Assembly: GCA_965178125.1 (NCBI GenBank)
Contig: CBCXTV010000001.1
Coordinates: 186,001 to 250,000, forward strand
Source of the DNA: Bilabrum cf. latius
Lineage: Eukaryota; Bigyra: Bicosoecida; Bigyra; Bicosoecida
Direction: 5' to 3'
Length of the DNA: 64,000 nucleotides
Position numbers and translations under genes: made by a program. Positions 48,463 through 60,564 of this stretch are shown in pieces (the stretch's first letter is position 1; each line of letters begins with the position of its first letter). The notes beneath the pieces were generated by a model. It was given only the letters and a program-made list of their open reading frames with translations, made no database searches and was not told the DNA's origin.

Positions 48463-49470
48463 ATGATGTCTGAGGAGAAACCGTCCGAGAGCATTGCTGT
48501 TTCCTTGGGAGACGGCCGCAATCTTCGTGCGCGTCGAGGCGCCGGTGATATGGGAAACGAGGGCGGCATGTTGGCGCGCGAGGTCGACGCGCCGGCGGAG
48601 CACGCCGGCGCGGCGGCAAGCGTCGATGATTCGGGCGGCCCCCACATCGAGAGCGGCGGCGCGGAGGCGGCGTCCACGGGGATGCTCGGAGAGGAGAGCG
48701 GCAAGGCAGCGCCGAAGGAGGACGCCGAAGACGACGGCGGCAAGAAGACGGAGGAGGAGGATGCTCGCGGCGGTGGACGTGCTGTGGTGCCCGGAGGTAA
48801 TGACGACGTATGGACCAACGCAGCAGCTTGGAAGGCGGGTGGCGGCGTGGCAGCCGGGGCGGTCTCTGGCGCTGATAGCTGGGATCTATGGGGGACCCCT
48901 GCGAAGTCGTCATGGGGGGAGACGTACGTGCTGCGGCAGGTCGCGTCGGAGCCGGCGGAGGAGGCGACATGGACTTGCAACGCGTGCCAGTGCTGCAAGC
49001 CCCGGTCGGCGTACTTTAAGAAGTGGAAGGACTGGATCCAACCAGTTTGCCGGGTGTGTTGCGACAAGTTCGACAACGCGACGCCGTGGTGGGTGTGGTG
49101 CAAGAGCTGCAAAAACGAGTATCCGGCGTACCGATTTCCCCAGATCCGCCGGAAGAAGGAGAACTTGCGCTATTTCTTCCCTGAGGACTGGTGCGCGAAG
49201 TGCCTGGTTGCGCGTGGCTGGAGTCTCCATGATGTCCGTTCCTCTGCGGGTGAAGCGAAGCGTTGGGTGCCAAAAGCTGGCGCGAATACCGGTGACGGCG
49301 ACAACGACGCTCGTGCTCCCGCACGCGACGAGCTTCCTGCAGGAGGCGCCGCCTCCTGCAGCAACGCCGTGCGTCAGAGTTCTTCGCGTGACGAGGCCTT
49401 GGATGACATCAAGCGGGCCATGGAGCTTCTCCAGAATGCGGAAAGGTTCCTCCTCACGATGCCAGCGTGA
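48463..49470 (+). CDS. orfA, copy 2 (335 aa)
   Basis: Differs from copy 1 at L58G (two adjacent base changes) and Q142L, giving DSWDLWG, the same as one would expect from the related chimera frame. One silent change is in the Pro codon near 48483. All eight paired zinc-ribbon Cys are kept. Confidence 0.7.
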   Translation: MMSEEKPSESIAVSLGDGRNLRARRGAGDMGNEGGMLAREVDAPAEHAGAAASVDDSGGPHIESGGAEAASTGMLGEESGKAAPKEDAEDDGGKKTEEEDARGGGRAVVPGGNDDVWTNAAAWKAGGGVAAGAVSGADSWDLWGTPAKSSWGETYVLRQVASEPAEEATWTCNACQCCKPRSAYFKKWKDWIQPVCRVCCDKFDNATPWWVWCKSCKNEYPAYRFPQIRRKKENLRYFFPEDWCAKCLVARGWSLHDVRSSAGEAKRWVPKAGANTGDGDNDARAPARDELPAGGAASCSNAVRQSSSRDEALDDIKRAMELLQNAERFLLTMPA

Positions 49471-49670
49471 CGCGGGAGCTTCCCGAATGGGTCCGTCGTA
49501 CTGTGAGGGCGCTCCGGAAGGAAGAGCGCGAGTGAGTCATCCTTGCGCCGAGGTGAGCGCGACGTCGGAGGAGCACGGTCGTTTGATTGGGAACGATATG
49601 GTCGGCAGAGTGTGAAAATCCGAGTTTCTCGTGCAGGATTGGGCAGCTCTCTAGATATCTTGCCTGGGAA

Positions 49671-50650
49671 GGGTGTGATGTGGTGGGAGCGCTTCCGCCT
49701 CACGTGGCAGACGTCCACACTTCCTGGTTCCCCGGCAGGCTGTTTGGCGAGACGGAGTGGCAAAGCATCCGCCTGCTGATTCCTACTTTGTTACCTCGAT
49801 TGTGAGCTCGGAGCTTGGGGCGGAGGATTCTGCGGGCAGCTCATGTGTGCCTAGAGTGTCATCCCGCGACCCTCTGACTTCTGTTCGTGGCTTTACCTCT
49901 TCGCGCAGGAAGATTCCTCATGAGGCAAGCCCGGTCCGAACTCGCGTGGGATGCCGTGCGCTGGTGCGGCTTCCACTCATCCCCGGGGTGGGGAGCGCTG
50001 GGTAAAGGATCGTCTGTCCCTGCAAGTTTCGATTCGGCGAGGTGCGGCAGCATGACGCGGACCGAGGTGAAGTCCTTTGTCCGCGATAGGTCGCCGCGTC
50101 GCGCGGTGGCGACCCCACAGCGCCCCAATCCCATTCCGGAGAGGGGGTGTGATGCAGTGGGAGCCCTTCCGCCTCACGTGACAGACGTTCACACTTCCTG
50201 GTTCCCATAAGGTCTTCAGCACAGCGCATGCGAGGCAGGCTGTTCGGCGAGACGTAGTGGCATCGCCCCCGCCTGCTCATTCCTACTTTGTTACCTCGAT
50301 TGTCAGCTTGGGGCTCGGGGCGGCGGATTCAGCGGGCAGCTCATGTATGCTGGAGTGTCATCCCGCGACCTCTGACTTCTGTCCGTGGCTTTACCTCTTC
50401 GCGCAGGAAGATTCCTCATGAGGCAAGCCCGGTGCGAACTCCTGTGGGATGCCGTGCGCTGGTTCGGATTCCACTCATGCCCGATGTGGGGAGCGCTAGG
50501 GTAAAGGATCGTCTGTCCCTGCAAGTTTCGATTCGGCTCGAGTCAATGTGAGGAAGGAGAGGTGCGGCAGCATGACGCGGAACGAGGTGACGTCCTTTGT
50601 CCGCGATAGGTCGCCGCGTCGCGCGGTGGCGACCCCGCAGCGCCCAAACC
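49671..50650. repeat. tandem duplication upstream of orfI, copy 2
   Basis: Same two blocks as at 22476-23455, including the truncated orfI start at 50052-50210. Confidence 0.85.
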
Positions 50651-51093
50651 CCGCCCCGCCTAGTCCTCACTCGACAGCGGTGTCGAACCTGCAGCAGCGC
50701 TTCGAGAACATGCAGCAGCGTGCGGAAAGCTTGAGCGCTCAGCTGGAGTACGCCCAAAGTGTGATCAGGCTGCTCTCAGGCCTGTTGCGCGATGAGGCTC
50801 CTCGGTTCTATGCAGACTTTGATCCCGTGATTCGGCGTGCGATGTCTGGCGCAAGCGGCTCCGTTGCGGGTAGGTCTTTCCGTCTTGTGGACGGAGGCGT
50901 CATCCACGGACCTGACACAGCAGTCGCTGCTCCTCCGCGTCGTCTCATCGTTGAGGTGCGTACGGACTGGGAGATGACCGAGACTGCCTCAACTGTGCTG
51001 GATTCCTCAGGATCAGACGACATGGGTTCCGAGGACTCGCCGCCGCCGACCGTCGTCCTCCCCAGCGGCGCGGCGGGCGCCGGCGGTGCCTAG
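50572..51093 (+). CDS. orfI, copy 2 (173 aa)
   Basis: Identical protein to copy 1. Confidence 0.55.
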   Translation: MTRNEVTSFVRDRSPRRAVATPQRPNPAPPSPHSTAVSNLQQRFENMQQRAESLSAQLEYAQSVIRLLSGLLRDEAPRFYADFDPVIRRAMSGASGSVAGRSFRLVDGGVIHGPDTAVAAPPRRLIVEVRTDWEMTETASTVLDSSGSDDMGSEDSPPPTVVLPSGAAGAGGA

Positions 51094-51252
51094 TCCTCGG
51101 CAGCTCCTGCATCGGAGCCTCCTGTCGAGATTCGATCGCGCAACGTCGTTCCTTACATTGCTTGCCGTCGCATGTGCCGGGCGGTGGTGGGTGTGCGTGT
51201 TCGCCGAAAGTTCCCGGCCTCGTCTTCCTCAGGAGAGCTCCTCGACCCGAAA

Positions 51253-51370
51253 TTGGCAGCTCAGCGCTGCCGTGGCCGATACAGTACCCGTGCATGGCCA
51301 GTTGGCAGCTACGCGCTGCCGTTGCCAATGTCGTCCGCACGAGAGCAGAGTGGCAGCTCAGCGCAGGCGA
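51253..51370. repeat. palindromic GGCAGCT repeats upstream of transposase, copy 2
   Basis: Three repeats at the same 49- and 48-bp spacing as at 24058-24175. Confidence 0.55.
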
Positions 51371-51667
51371 GAAACCGCGCTCGCAATGCTGCGAGGTGTA
51401 TTCAATGCTGTGCACGTGTCTATCCCTCTCCCTGGTTTTGTCTCGCTTGCGCCAGTGTGACCGCAGCAGAGCGGGTGCTTCCCGTGCGTCTTCAGCTTTG
51501 AGCACTCCTCCAGCGACAGGAAGGCATTCGCTTGCTCTCGCTCCCCGCCTGCGTCCTATCCCTCCCGGGTATCTTCAGAGGCCACAGGCAGTGCGAAGCT
51601 TGGCAGCGGGTCCGTCCGCGTCGTTTCGGCTGTGAGCGATCTTCTGCCCGGTTCCTCACGCGTCATA

Positions 51668-53269
51668 ATGTCCTCTGCTTCGGTGCCGGATCAGCTCGCA
51701 CGGATCAGTAAGGAGCTGAAGTGTCTCAGAGACGCGAGACAACGGGCGCGCAATGGGCTGCGCCATCCGTGGTTGCGCGCCATGGAGGCACAGGTCGCTG
51801 AGGTTATTCGTCATCACCCCGGCGGTGGCGAGGCAGCTCTTCGAACCTATGTCTCTCGTCAGTTGCAGAGTCGACAGGTTTCCACGCGGACGGCTTCGCA
51901 GGAGGAGTTTCAAAGGCAGGTCGATGAGGAGGTCGCGCTCACCATGAGGCGCCCAGCTGAGGCGTGGCAGCGAAATCCTCTTCGCTCATGTCATCGAGAG
52001 TCCGTGGCACGCGCAGAGACCTTTCTCGCCGAGGCTTCTGTCGTTGCTTGGATCGACCATGTGAACGAGCAGCGTGGGTGTGCTCCAACTGGGAACATGG
52101 TTTTCGCCATGCTTGCGAGGATGGGCGTTCGCGCGGGGAAGGACTCGGCTCGACGGCAGTGGCTCCTGCGCTTCCGTCGTCGTTGGCGGCTTCGGCATGG
52201 CCGATTGAAGAAGCAGCCCCCGGTAACACTCGATTACGTCAGACTCGCGTGTCGTGTCTTCTATCAGTGGATTGAATTCGCAGAAGCGCGAGTGCCCCCC
52301 AACCGCCGCCTCGTCTTTGTGAATTTCGATGAGTCCAGCGTGCCCTTTGCCTTTCCGGGAATGCGCGGGTACATCGCACCGAGGTCAGGAACGGAGCCCG
52401 CTTCGCTTGGTTCGCGCACGGAGCGCCTCGCCTCGAATAGCAATCGAGGATCGTACACCTTTCTGGGTTTTATTAGCGACTGCCCGGAAATCCAGCGACG
52501 ACTCCCGCGTATACTCATCGGGAAGCACACGCGGCTGAGCAAGCGCTTGATGCGTGGGGCGCCGAACCAAATGGTGGACGGAATGGAAGTCTGGGCCCGA
52601 GAGAGCTCGTGGGTGACGCAGTCCCTCATGTTCGACATTCTGCGTCGGCTTTTCGCTTCTTGGATGGACATTCAGCATGAGATCTATCCAATAGTGATAC
52701 TTGACTGCGCGCCCCAACACATTTCCACTGAGATTGTGAACTTCGCACACGGCCTTGGCATGGATCTCGTGTTTATTCCTGGTCGACTCACCTTCCTGCT
52801 TCAGCCGTTGGACGTTCTCGTCTTTCAGCTTCTTAAGCGCGACCTTCGGGAGACGTGGATGCAGGAGCGCTCGCGTCATGAAGCGGGTCATGTCGATGTC
52901 TCTTGCCATCTCAGGGTTGTCGCTGAGTGCACGAAGAGAGTGCTCTCGTCTGGCTCGTGGCAAGGCGCTTTCGATATGACAGGCATTACCAGCGGCAGGC
53001 GCCGCTTGCATTCGACCCTACGGCGCTTGTTTGAGTGTGACATGGAGGACATCTCCAGCGATGCTCCGTCTGTCGACCAGCTCCGCTTCATCAGCAGTCC
53101 GCAGCAGCCTCTCCCGCACGATGCGCTCATCAACAGGGCCCCAGTCGCGTCCGGACACGCGGTCGACGGAGGCGTCCACGGTGGTAACGCTCGCCGCGTG
53201 CCTCGTGGCCGCAGACTAAACGGATGGACCCCCCGCGATCGCGCTCACCCCTCGGCGGCCATGCCGTGA
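51668..53269 (+). CDS. pogo/CENP-B-like DDE transposase, copy 2 (533 aa)
   Basis: Identical protein to copy 1, with the catalytic D221, D346 and D382 retained. One substitution lies upstream (TCCCGCTCCC to TCCCTCTCCC near 51424). Confidence 0.85.
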   Translation: MSSASVPDQLARISKELKCLRDARQRARNGLRHPWLRAMEAQVAEVIRHHPGGGEAALRTYVSRQLQSRQVSTRTASQEEFQRQVDEEVALTMRRPAEAWQRNPLRSCHRESVARAETFLAEASVVAWIDHVNEQRGCAPTGNMVFAMLARMGVRAGKDSARRQWLLRFRRRWRLRHGRLKKQPPVTLDYVRLACRVFYQWIEFAEARVPPNRRLVFVNFDESSVPFAFPGMRGYIAPRSGTEPASLGSRTERLASNSNRGSYTFLGFISDCPEIQRRLPRILIGKHTRLSKRLMRGAPNQMVDGMEVWARESSWVTQSLMFDILRRLFASWMDIQHEIYPIVILDCAPQHISTEIVNFAHGLGMDLVFIPGRLTFLLQPLDVLVFQLLKRDLRETWMQERSRHEAGHVDVSCHLRVVAECTKRVLSSGSWQGAFDMTGITSGRRRLHSTLRRLFECDMEDISSDAPSVDQLRFISSPQQPLPHDALINRAPVASGHAVDGGVHGGNARRVPRGRRLNGWTPRDRAHPSAAMP

Positions 53270-54288
53270 CCTCGACCACGACCATGTCAGGGGCGAACGC
53301 GACTTCGTCAACCTCGAGCACGACCATCCCAGCGGCGAACGCGGCTTCCTCGATGGGATCCCTGACCCCGACGAAGCTTCCCCGACCTCGGCCACGTGAA
53401 CCTGCAGGCGCATTCTTGCCCGATGTGCCCGCGCAGGTGGCGGCCTGCACGGCGTGGGCGCCACCGTTTCGTCGACCAGACAGCTCAGCCACTCCGGCGA
53501 CGCGCGAGGCGGCAACGTCCACGTGCATCAATCCGTGGACCGCTCTCTCCTGGTATCCGACACCACCGCAGCCGACGGACCCCCCTTCCGACAGGCCTCG
53601 CGAGGTACCGAACCGGAGCTCCCGGCAGCAGCGCAGGCGTCATGCTTGGGGCGGCACGTGGGTGTTCGACGACGCCATTACGCTCAGCGATTGCGGGTCG
53701 AGGGTGCAGATCGACGCGCCGCAGTCGAAGCTCTTGGCGATGGTCCTGCCCCGGAAGTCGGGCCAGTGGATTCCTCGTAGGCTGCGCTCGCGTACGATCT
53801 GGTATTTGGCTGGGGAGCAGTCGGCCGTGATCACCAACCTCAAGTGCCAGGCCTGCAGTCGGGTCAAGCACGCGGACAGCTTCAACCCGAAGAGCTTGCG
53901 TCGGGCTCAGTACTCGTTGCTGCATTCCCTGTGGCCCGGCTACATACGACGTACCGAGCGGTCTATTTGGTGCACGCAGTGTGCGGTGGAGGACCAGTTG
54001 ATGCAGGGCAACTTTCCGGACGGCTACTGTTTCCGGATCCGCGCCACACTCGAAATTTGCCATCAAGATCGCGTCGCGGCCAAGCTGTTTGCAGTGCACG
54101 ACAGTAACGCTCTCTTCGAGCAGATCCCGCTGAGCTCCCGTGCGGCCATGGACGTGGCGGAGCAGTTGCGCCGATACTGGCAGGATGCCGTGTCCTCAGA
54201 CGGCCAGAGCAACATCTTCCACAGCGACCACGTTTCGACAGACGACGACTCTGAGTTCGCACCGGGCGGACCGGAGAGCGTGCCGTGA
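53224..54288 (+). CDS. orfB, copy 2 (354 aa)
   Basis: Identical protein to copy 1, with the same 46-nt overlap with the transposase. Confidence 0.7.
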   Translation: MDPPRSRSPLGGHAVTSTTTMSGANATSSTSSTTIPAANAASSMGSLTPTKLPRPRPREPAGAFLPDVPAQVAACTAWAPPFRRPDSSATPATREAATSTCINPWTALSWYPTPPQPTDPPSDRPREVPNRSSRQQRRRHAWGGTWVFDDAITLSDCGSRVQIDAPQSKLLAMVLPRKSGQWIPRRLRSRTIWYLAGEQSAVITNLKCQACSRVKHADSFNPKSLRRAQYSLLHSLWPGYIRRTERSIWCTQCAVEDQLMQGNFPDGYCFRIRATLEICHQDRVAAKLFAVHDSNALFEQIPLSSRAAMDVAEQLRRYWQDAVSSDGQSNIFHSDHVSTDDDSEFAPGGPESVP

Positions 54289-54489
54289 GGGACCGCAGCG
54301 ACAGTAGCGTCGCTTAGGTGAGGAGCGGGTGCCAATGCTCTTTTGAAAATGGTGTGTCGTACGTACGGCAGGAGCCGTCGGTGGGAGCGGGGCGGATCCT
54401 GCGGGAAGTCGTGGAGACTGAGGGCAGAGACTCTCGGGTCGGTCAGGGTCTCATGTAACGTGCTGTTCACCGCAGAGGTATGTGCGGAT

Positions 54490-54742
54490 CTTGGTGGATC
54501 TCTCGAGGACATGGGTGGCATACCGTTGTGCATCCGTTCCCCGGGGGGGGCGGTCGCAGAAGAGTGCACACGAAAACAAGAGGAAAGGAGACCAACCCCC
54601 CAAACCCACGTAGTGCGATCCTGGGGGGTACCCTATAAGGTACTAAGAATCCTTCTCCCGAAAATCGCACTACCTCGGGCCACAACGTCTTGGTGGATTC
54701 CTCGAGGACATGGGTGGCATACCGTTGTGCATCCGTTCCCCG
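54490..54742. repeat. 54-bp direct repeats with stem-loop, copy 3
   Basis: Same layout as at 101-353; stem-loop at 54610-54673. Confidence 0.85.
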
Positions 54743-57700
54743 TCGCTCCCTAACGTCTTCAGTGGCAGGTTCGGAAAAGACACCTCCGTAGGCACGCGAC
54801 AAGTCCCGGTGAAGCGGGCTCGCACCGCGCTGGGCGGGAGATCGTGAGCGCTTAGAGGACCGGAGCTTTCGGGCGGGTGCGTGTCTCGACAAACTCCCTC
54901 TTGACCACGGGCGGGGAACGTGTAGGGCGGAAGCTAAAGACACCGTAAGTAGCGGAGGGCTAACATTCCGTCCTTCGGTGAGAGCCAAAAGTTCGAGTCT
55001 GCGAGAGACTATTATACGAAGTTCTCCCCTCCTCATACGTGCGCATAGCCTCCTCACGCGGTAGCGCGAGCGCGGGACCCGGACCTGTCCCTGATGGGCG
55101 TGAATCTGAACCCGGCGTACTCTCCTAGTCTGTCACTTCCACGACCTTGTTGTCGCGGAACCACTTGCACGGAGAGGAACCTGTCGTTCAAGCGGGTGCA
55201 GCCGGACGCGCAGGTGTAGTGCATCGCCTTGCATATGTGCACGGCCAAGTAGATGCCGGAACCGTAGAGGTATCACACTTCCCGCGGAGCTTGGGTGGGT
55301 CTTTCGCTGCTGTCGTCTGCTCCAGAAGGTTTGCGCCAAAAACCGGAAAACTTCTAAGACAGAGGTGGGATGCCAGGAGCTCACGGTCCTGCCGGATTGG
55401 GGAGGTCCATGCCCACGCGAGCCGGGTACGCGTCCAAATCAACGCACAGAGCGGGAGCTGAGGGCGCCAAGGACGCTCACTGTCAGGCACACACAACGCG
55501 CACAGAATTCGTCATTTCGCGTTCAAAGCCTGCCAACGACGTGGCGCTTGGCGAAATGTGGTGGGTCGCGAAGATGTGGTACTTCGCCGTGCCTTTCTCT
55601 ATGACGGCCAAGCGTGCACTCGCCATCGCGCTCGGACGCCACAGGAAGAGATCCCAGCTCGCAGCTCCGCCGCCTCATCCAGGAGTAAGGCGAAGTCGAA
55701 TCGTGAATAGCGCTTCGCACCTTCACAGAGCCGAGGATCACAGATAGGCCCCGCCTCACAGAACCCAGCGCCATAGGGCAGAGCGTGAAGTACCTGGCCG
55801 CTTGGCTTGGCCGGACCCCCGCCCGCCCTCCGCCGGCAGCTCCTCCCGTCCGTCCCTATGGAGGCAGATCCGCGTACCCATGCTGCGGCGGGATCCTGAC
55901 ACAATCCGCTCCTCTTAGTGTGTGGCCGTGGGGCATGAGTGGAGCAGCATCGGGCCCTCACCAGCCGTGGAACGGAAGCAGCTCTCCGTGCGGCAGCTGT
56001 GCGATGCACAGACCTCGTCCCAAAGATACGGATCCATTTTGCCGTCTTCCCGCGCATACTGCATCGCTCTGCAAAACTGCATTGCGCAGTGGATCCCCGA
56101 GCGTCGACTGCCAATAGCAGGCGGCCTCGCAAGGCCTTCATGGACGCAGGATTTGGGCTTCTTCATCGTAAATTTGGGGTCTGCTCAGCGCGCGAAAATT
56201 CCAACGCTTCAAAATGATCCGGACGTCGCGAGAAGGGAACTCGTTGCTTGCTCACCTGTGCGGAGGGGTTGGATGCCCGATGTGCTAAAGAGAGGATACT
56301 GTCCGTCGGCGTTCTCTCTTCACCTTGTGCGGAAGGGTTGGGTGCCTGATTTCAGACAGAGAAGGTCTCGTCCGTTGGGAGCGCTTAGGAATACTTCCGG
56401 ATGGGGCGTCCAGACGCGGTCCAGGACCTCCAGCTCGTCGGGGTCAATGTCGCCCGCGCCGTCCGTGCCTTTGACGCCTCTGGATCGATGATGCCCACGA
56501 TCTTTGTCATCTCGGACGACACACGTCCCAGCTGCTCTTTGGTAGTGCATTACCTCATTGACCCCGAAGCGTTGAATATTTAATGAAGACCCTTCGGAAG
56601 CTGGCGAAGTTTGTCAGCTTGTCGGAGCGCAGCCTGGGTCCTTGTCAACAAACATGGAGGGTTTCGGGGCGGATTTCCAGCGTTCCGCCTTGATATCGAG
56701 TGCACCTCGAGGTCGGGATCGAAGCGGGGCGGGCGGTTCGTCATCCTCTGTGATACGCTTAGGAGGCGCCGACTTGATGCCCACCTTGTCCCCCAATCAC
56801 TCCAGACGTAACTGGGGAACTCTTCCCGTCGTGGGCCGGGTACGCCTCCGAATCCCACGCGAGCCGTTCCCCACGGCGCACCGATAAGCGCCGCTGCAAG
56901 CGTACCAAGAGGGGCGTACCAAGAGGTGCTTCCTTCGCTCGGCAGTGTGGCACTTCAAGCAGTAGAATGTGCCACTCCCAGCACGTAGGTGGAGTTTGCG
57001 AGCTGCCGGCCGACATGCTCGTGTGGTGACCTCCGGCGCACCGATAAGTGCCGCTGCAAGCGCACCAATACTACTTCGCTTGGGAGCGAGGCACTTTAAG
57101 CAATGCAGTGCGCCGGTTTTCGTGCACGCCCGGTCGCGCGGACGCCGCAGGTGGCTTGGCCGTAGGATAGAATTAGTGGCGGGTCGGTTTTGCATGTCTT
57201 CCCTCTCCTCTTGATATGGTACACAAAGGCAAGAGCCTGACGATGCAGACGGAACTCCTGGATTTCACCGCCACATTCCTAGTCAAGACAGCCCTCGACT
57301 AAACAGACGCCGAGTTATCTTGAGCAGCATCCCACGACGCAGTGATGTGGACGGCAAGGGTGATGCCATGCTTTCCGGGCCTCCCATGTGACCGCTTTTT
57401 GCGTACCGAAACACTTTCCGGGGTCGACGCCCCGGCGGAACACGCCGGCGCGGCGGCAAGCGTCGATGTTGCGGGCGGCCCAGCCATGAGGTACATGATC
57501 AAGTACACGGAAAGCACGCAGAGCATCGTCAATCCGTTCGTGAGCCGCGAGTTCCAAAAGGTCTTCGAGACATCCGCCCGGAAAGCACGCAGAGCATCGT
57601 CAATCCGTTCGTGAGCCGCGAGTTCCAGAAGGTCTTCGAGCACATCCCCCCGGAAAGCACGCAGAGCATCGTCAATCCGTTCGTGAGCCGCGAATTCCAG

Positions 57701-59373
57701 AAGGTCTTCGAGCACATCCCCCCGGAAAGCACGCAGAGCATCGTCAATCCGTTCGTGAGCCGCGAATTCCAAAAGGTCTTCGAGCACATCCCCCGGATGA
57801 TGTCGAGCATGCGGACGCCCTGCTCCGGATGATGTCGGCCATGCGGACGCTCTTCCCAGACCTTGCGCGGCAGCGGGACGAAAATGGAGCTCTCCCTGCA
57901 CCGCAAGCACGCCGGAAACCTGGTGCACTTCCACGTGTGCATGACGGACTCCGAGAGGTCGCATCGTTGTCGCGTGGCGGAGGATTTCATTTGGGCCGGC
58001 AGCAGGCCGAATGTCGTGTACGGCTTTAAGGTACCGAACCGGAGCTCCCGGCAGCAGCGCAGGCGGAGACATCCGCCCGGAAAGCACGCAGAGCATCGTC
58101 AATCCGTTCGTGAGCCGCGAGTTCCAGAAGGTCTTCGAGCACATCCCCCCGGAAAGCACGCAGAGCATCGTCAATCCGTTCGTGAGCCGCGAATTCCAGA
58201 AGGTCTTCGAGCACATCCCCCCGGAAAGCACGCAGAGCATCGTCAATCCGTTCGTGAGCCGCGAATTCCAAAAGGTCTTCGAGCACATCCCCCGGATGAT
58301 GTCGAGCATGCGGACGCCCGGCTCCGGATGATGTCGGCCATGCGGACGCTCTTCCCAGACCTTGCGCGGCAGCGGGACGAAAATGGAGCTCTCCCTGCAC
58401 CGCAAGCACGCCGGAAACCTGGTGCACTTCCACGTGTGCATGACGGACTCCGAGAGGTCGCATCGTTGTCGCGTGGCGGAGGATTTCATTTGGGCCGGCA
58501 GCAGGCCGAATGTCGTGTACGGCTTTAAGGTACCGAACCGGAGCTCCCGGCAGCAGCGCAGGCGGCATGCTTGGGGCGGCACGTGGATCTTCGACGACGC
58601 CATTACGCTCAGCGATTGCGGGTCGAGGGTGCAGATCGACGCGCCGCAGTCGAAGGTCTTGGCGATGGTAATGCCCCGGAAGTCGGGCCAGTGGATTCCT
58701 CATAGGCTGCGCTCGCGTACGATCTGGTATTTGGGTGGGGAGCAGTCGGCCGTGATCACCAACCTCAAGTGCCAGGCCTGCCCCGGAAGTCGGGCCAGGG
58801 CATTCTCCGAGTCTCTTTGCCGATGATGTCTGAGGAGAAACCGTCCGAGAGCATTGCTGTTTCCTTGGGAGACGGCCGCAATCTTCGTGGGCGTCAAGGC
58901 GCCGGTAATATGGGAAACGAGGGCGGCATGTTGGCGCGCGAGGTCGACGCCCCGGCGGAGGGGGGGGGCCGTACGTGCCGTGACAGGTCGCGCCGGAGCC
59001 GGCGGAGGAGGCGACATGGACTTGCAACGCGTGCCAGGGCCTAAGCCCCGGTCAGAGTACTTCAAGAAGTGGAAGGACTGGATCCAACCAGTTTGCCGGG
59101 TGTGTTACGACAAGTTCGACAGCGCGACGCCGTGGTGGGTGAGGTGCAAGAACTGCAAAAACGAGTTTCCGGCGTACCGATTTCCCCAGATCCGCCGGAA
59201 GAGGGACGGGCCTCGATCTCGGAAAGGGCGGGAGTCCGTTCTTGCATTCGGAATGGGCGGGGAGTTGCTTTTCCTGGGAGCATGTGCGAGATTCCTTCTC
59301 CGCGGGTCCTCTTTCGGCTTCGGCAGTCAGCAGCGCACTCTGCGGGAACGGCATTCTCCGAGTCTCTTTGCCG

Positions 59374-60564
59374 ATGATGTCTGAGGAGAAACCGTCTGAA
59401 AGCATTGCTGTTTCCTTGGGAGACGGCCGCAATCTTCGTGGGCGTCGAGGCGCCGGTGATATGGGAAACGAGGGCGGCATGTTGGCGCGCGAGGTCGACG
59501 CGCCGGCGGAGCACGCCGGCGCGGCGGCAAGCGTCGATGATTCGGGCGGCCCCCACATCGAGAGCGGCGGCGCGGAGGCGGCGTCCACGGGGATGCTCGG
59601 AGAGGAGAGCGGCAAGGCAGCGCCGAAGGAGGACGCCGAAGACGACGGCGGCAAGAAGACGGAGGAGGAGGATGTTCGCGGCGGTGGACGTGCTGTGGTG
59701 CCCGGAGGTAATGACGACGTATGGACCGACGCAGCAGCTTGGAAGGCGGGTGGCGGCGTGGCAGCCGGGGCGGTCTCTGGCGCTGATAGCTGGGCTCTAT
59801 GGGGGACCCCTGCGAAGTCGTCATGGGGGGAGACGTACGTGCCGCGGCAGGTCGCGTCGGAGCCGGCGGAGGAGGCGACATGGACTTGCAACGCGTGCCA
59901 GTGCTGCAAGCCCCGGTCGGCGTACTTCAAGAAGTGGAAGGACTGGATCCAACCAGTTTGCCGGGTGTGTTGCGACAAGTTCGACAACGCGACGCCGTGG
60001 TGGGTGTGGTGCAAGAACTGCAAAAACGAGTATCCGGCGTACCGATTTCCCCAGATCCGCCGGAAGAAGGAGAACTTGCGCTATTTCTTCCCTGAGGACT
60101 GGTGCGCGAAGTGCCTGGTTGCGCGTGGCTGGAGTCTCCATGATGTCCGTTCCTCTGCGGGTGAAGCGAAGCGTTGGGTGCCAAAAGCTGGCGCGAATAC
60201 CGGTGACGGCGACAACGACGCTCGTGCTCCCGCACGCGACGAGCTTCCTGCAGGAGGCGCCGCCTCCTGCAGCAACGCCGTGCATCAGAGTTCTTCGCGT
60301 GACGAGGCCTTGGATGACATCAACCGGGCCATGGAGCTTCTCCGGAATGCGGAGAAATTCATCTCCGCGATGCCATCGTGCATGCAGTGTGCGGTGCAGG
60401 ACCAGTTGATGCAGGGCATCGTCAAAGACCAGGCCCTCTTGGATATCTTCTCCGGCAAGATAACGGACTGGATCAAATACCATCCGGCCACTCTTGGGGC
60501 GATCCAATCCTATCGAAACGCATGGCTGTGGGCCGACGGAATGGCTCATGGTTGTCGAGGATGA
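59374..60564 (+). CDS. chimeric orfA-orfB-orfD protein, copy 3
   Basis: Same as copy 1 except one Ala-to-Val change in the acidic region (EEEDVRGGG, base change near 59675). Confidence 0.6.
   Translation: MMSEEKPSESIAVSLGDGRNLRGRRGAGDMGNEGGMLAREVDAPAEHAGAAASVDDSGGPHIESGGAEAASTGMLGEESGKAAPKEDAEDDGGKKTEEEDVRGGGRAVVPGGNDDVWTDAAAWKAGGGVAAGAVSGADSWALWGTPAKSSWGETYVPRQVASEPAEEATWTCNACQCCKPRSAYFKKWKDWIQPVCRVCCDKFDNATPWWVWCKNCKNEYPAYRFPQIRRKKENLRYFFPEDWCAKCLVARGWSLHDVRSSAGEAKRWVPKAGANTGDGDNDARAPARDELPAGGAASCSNAVHQSSSRDEALDDINRAMELLRNAEKFISAMPSCMQCAVQDQLMQGIVKDQALLDIFSGKITDWIKYHPATLGAIQSYRNAWLWADGMAHGCRG

Larger units (their letters stand above)
27195..54389. repeat. 27.2-kb tandem unit, copy 2
   Basis: Second complete copy, 27,195 bp. 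It has one extra C in a C-run near 37904 (copy 1 about 10711), which breaks a 255-codon open frame there. I counted roughly two dozen substitutions against copy 1 by comparing translations and lines by eye, for example near 27667, 38415, 39362-39370, 44609 and 48634. Noncoding stretches described for copy 1 hold the same content here, including the orfE fragment (28458-28590), the rep fragment (29006-29054) and the dispersed 80-200-bp repeats. Confidence 0.97.
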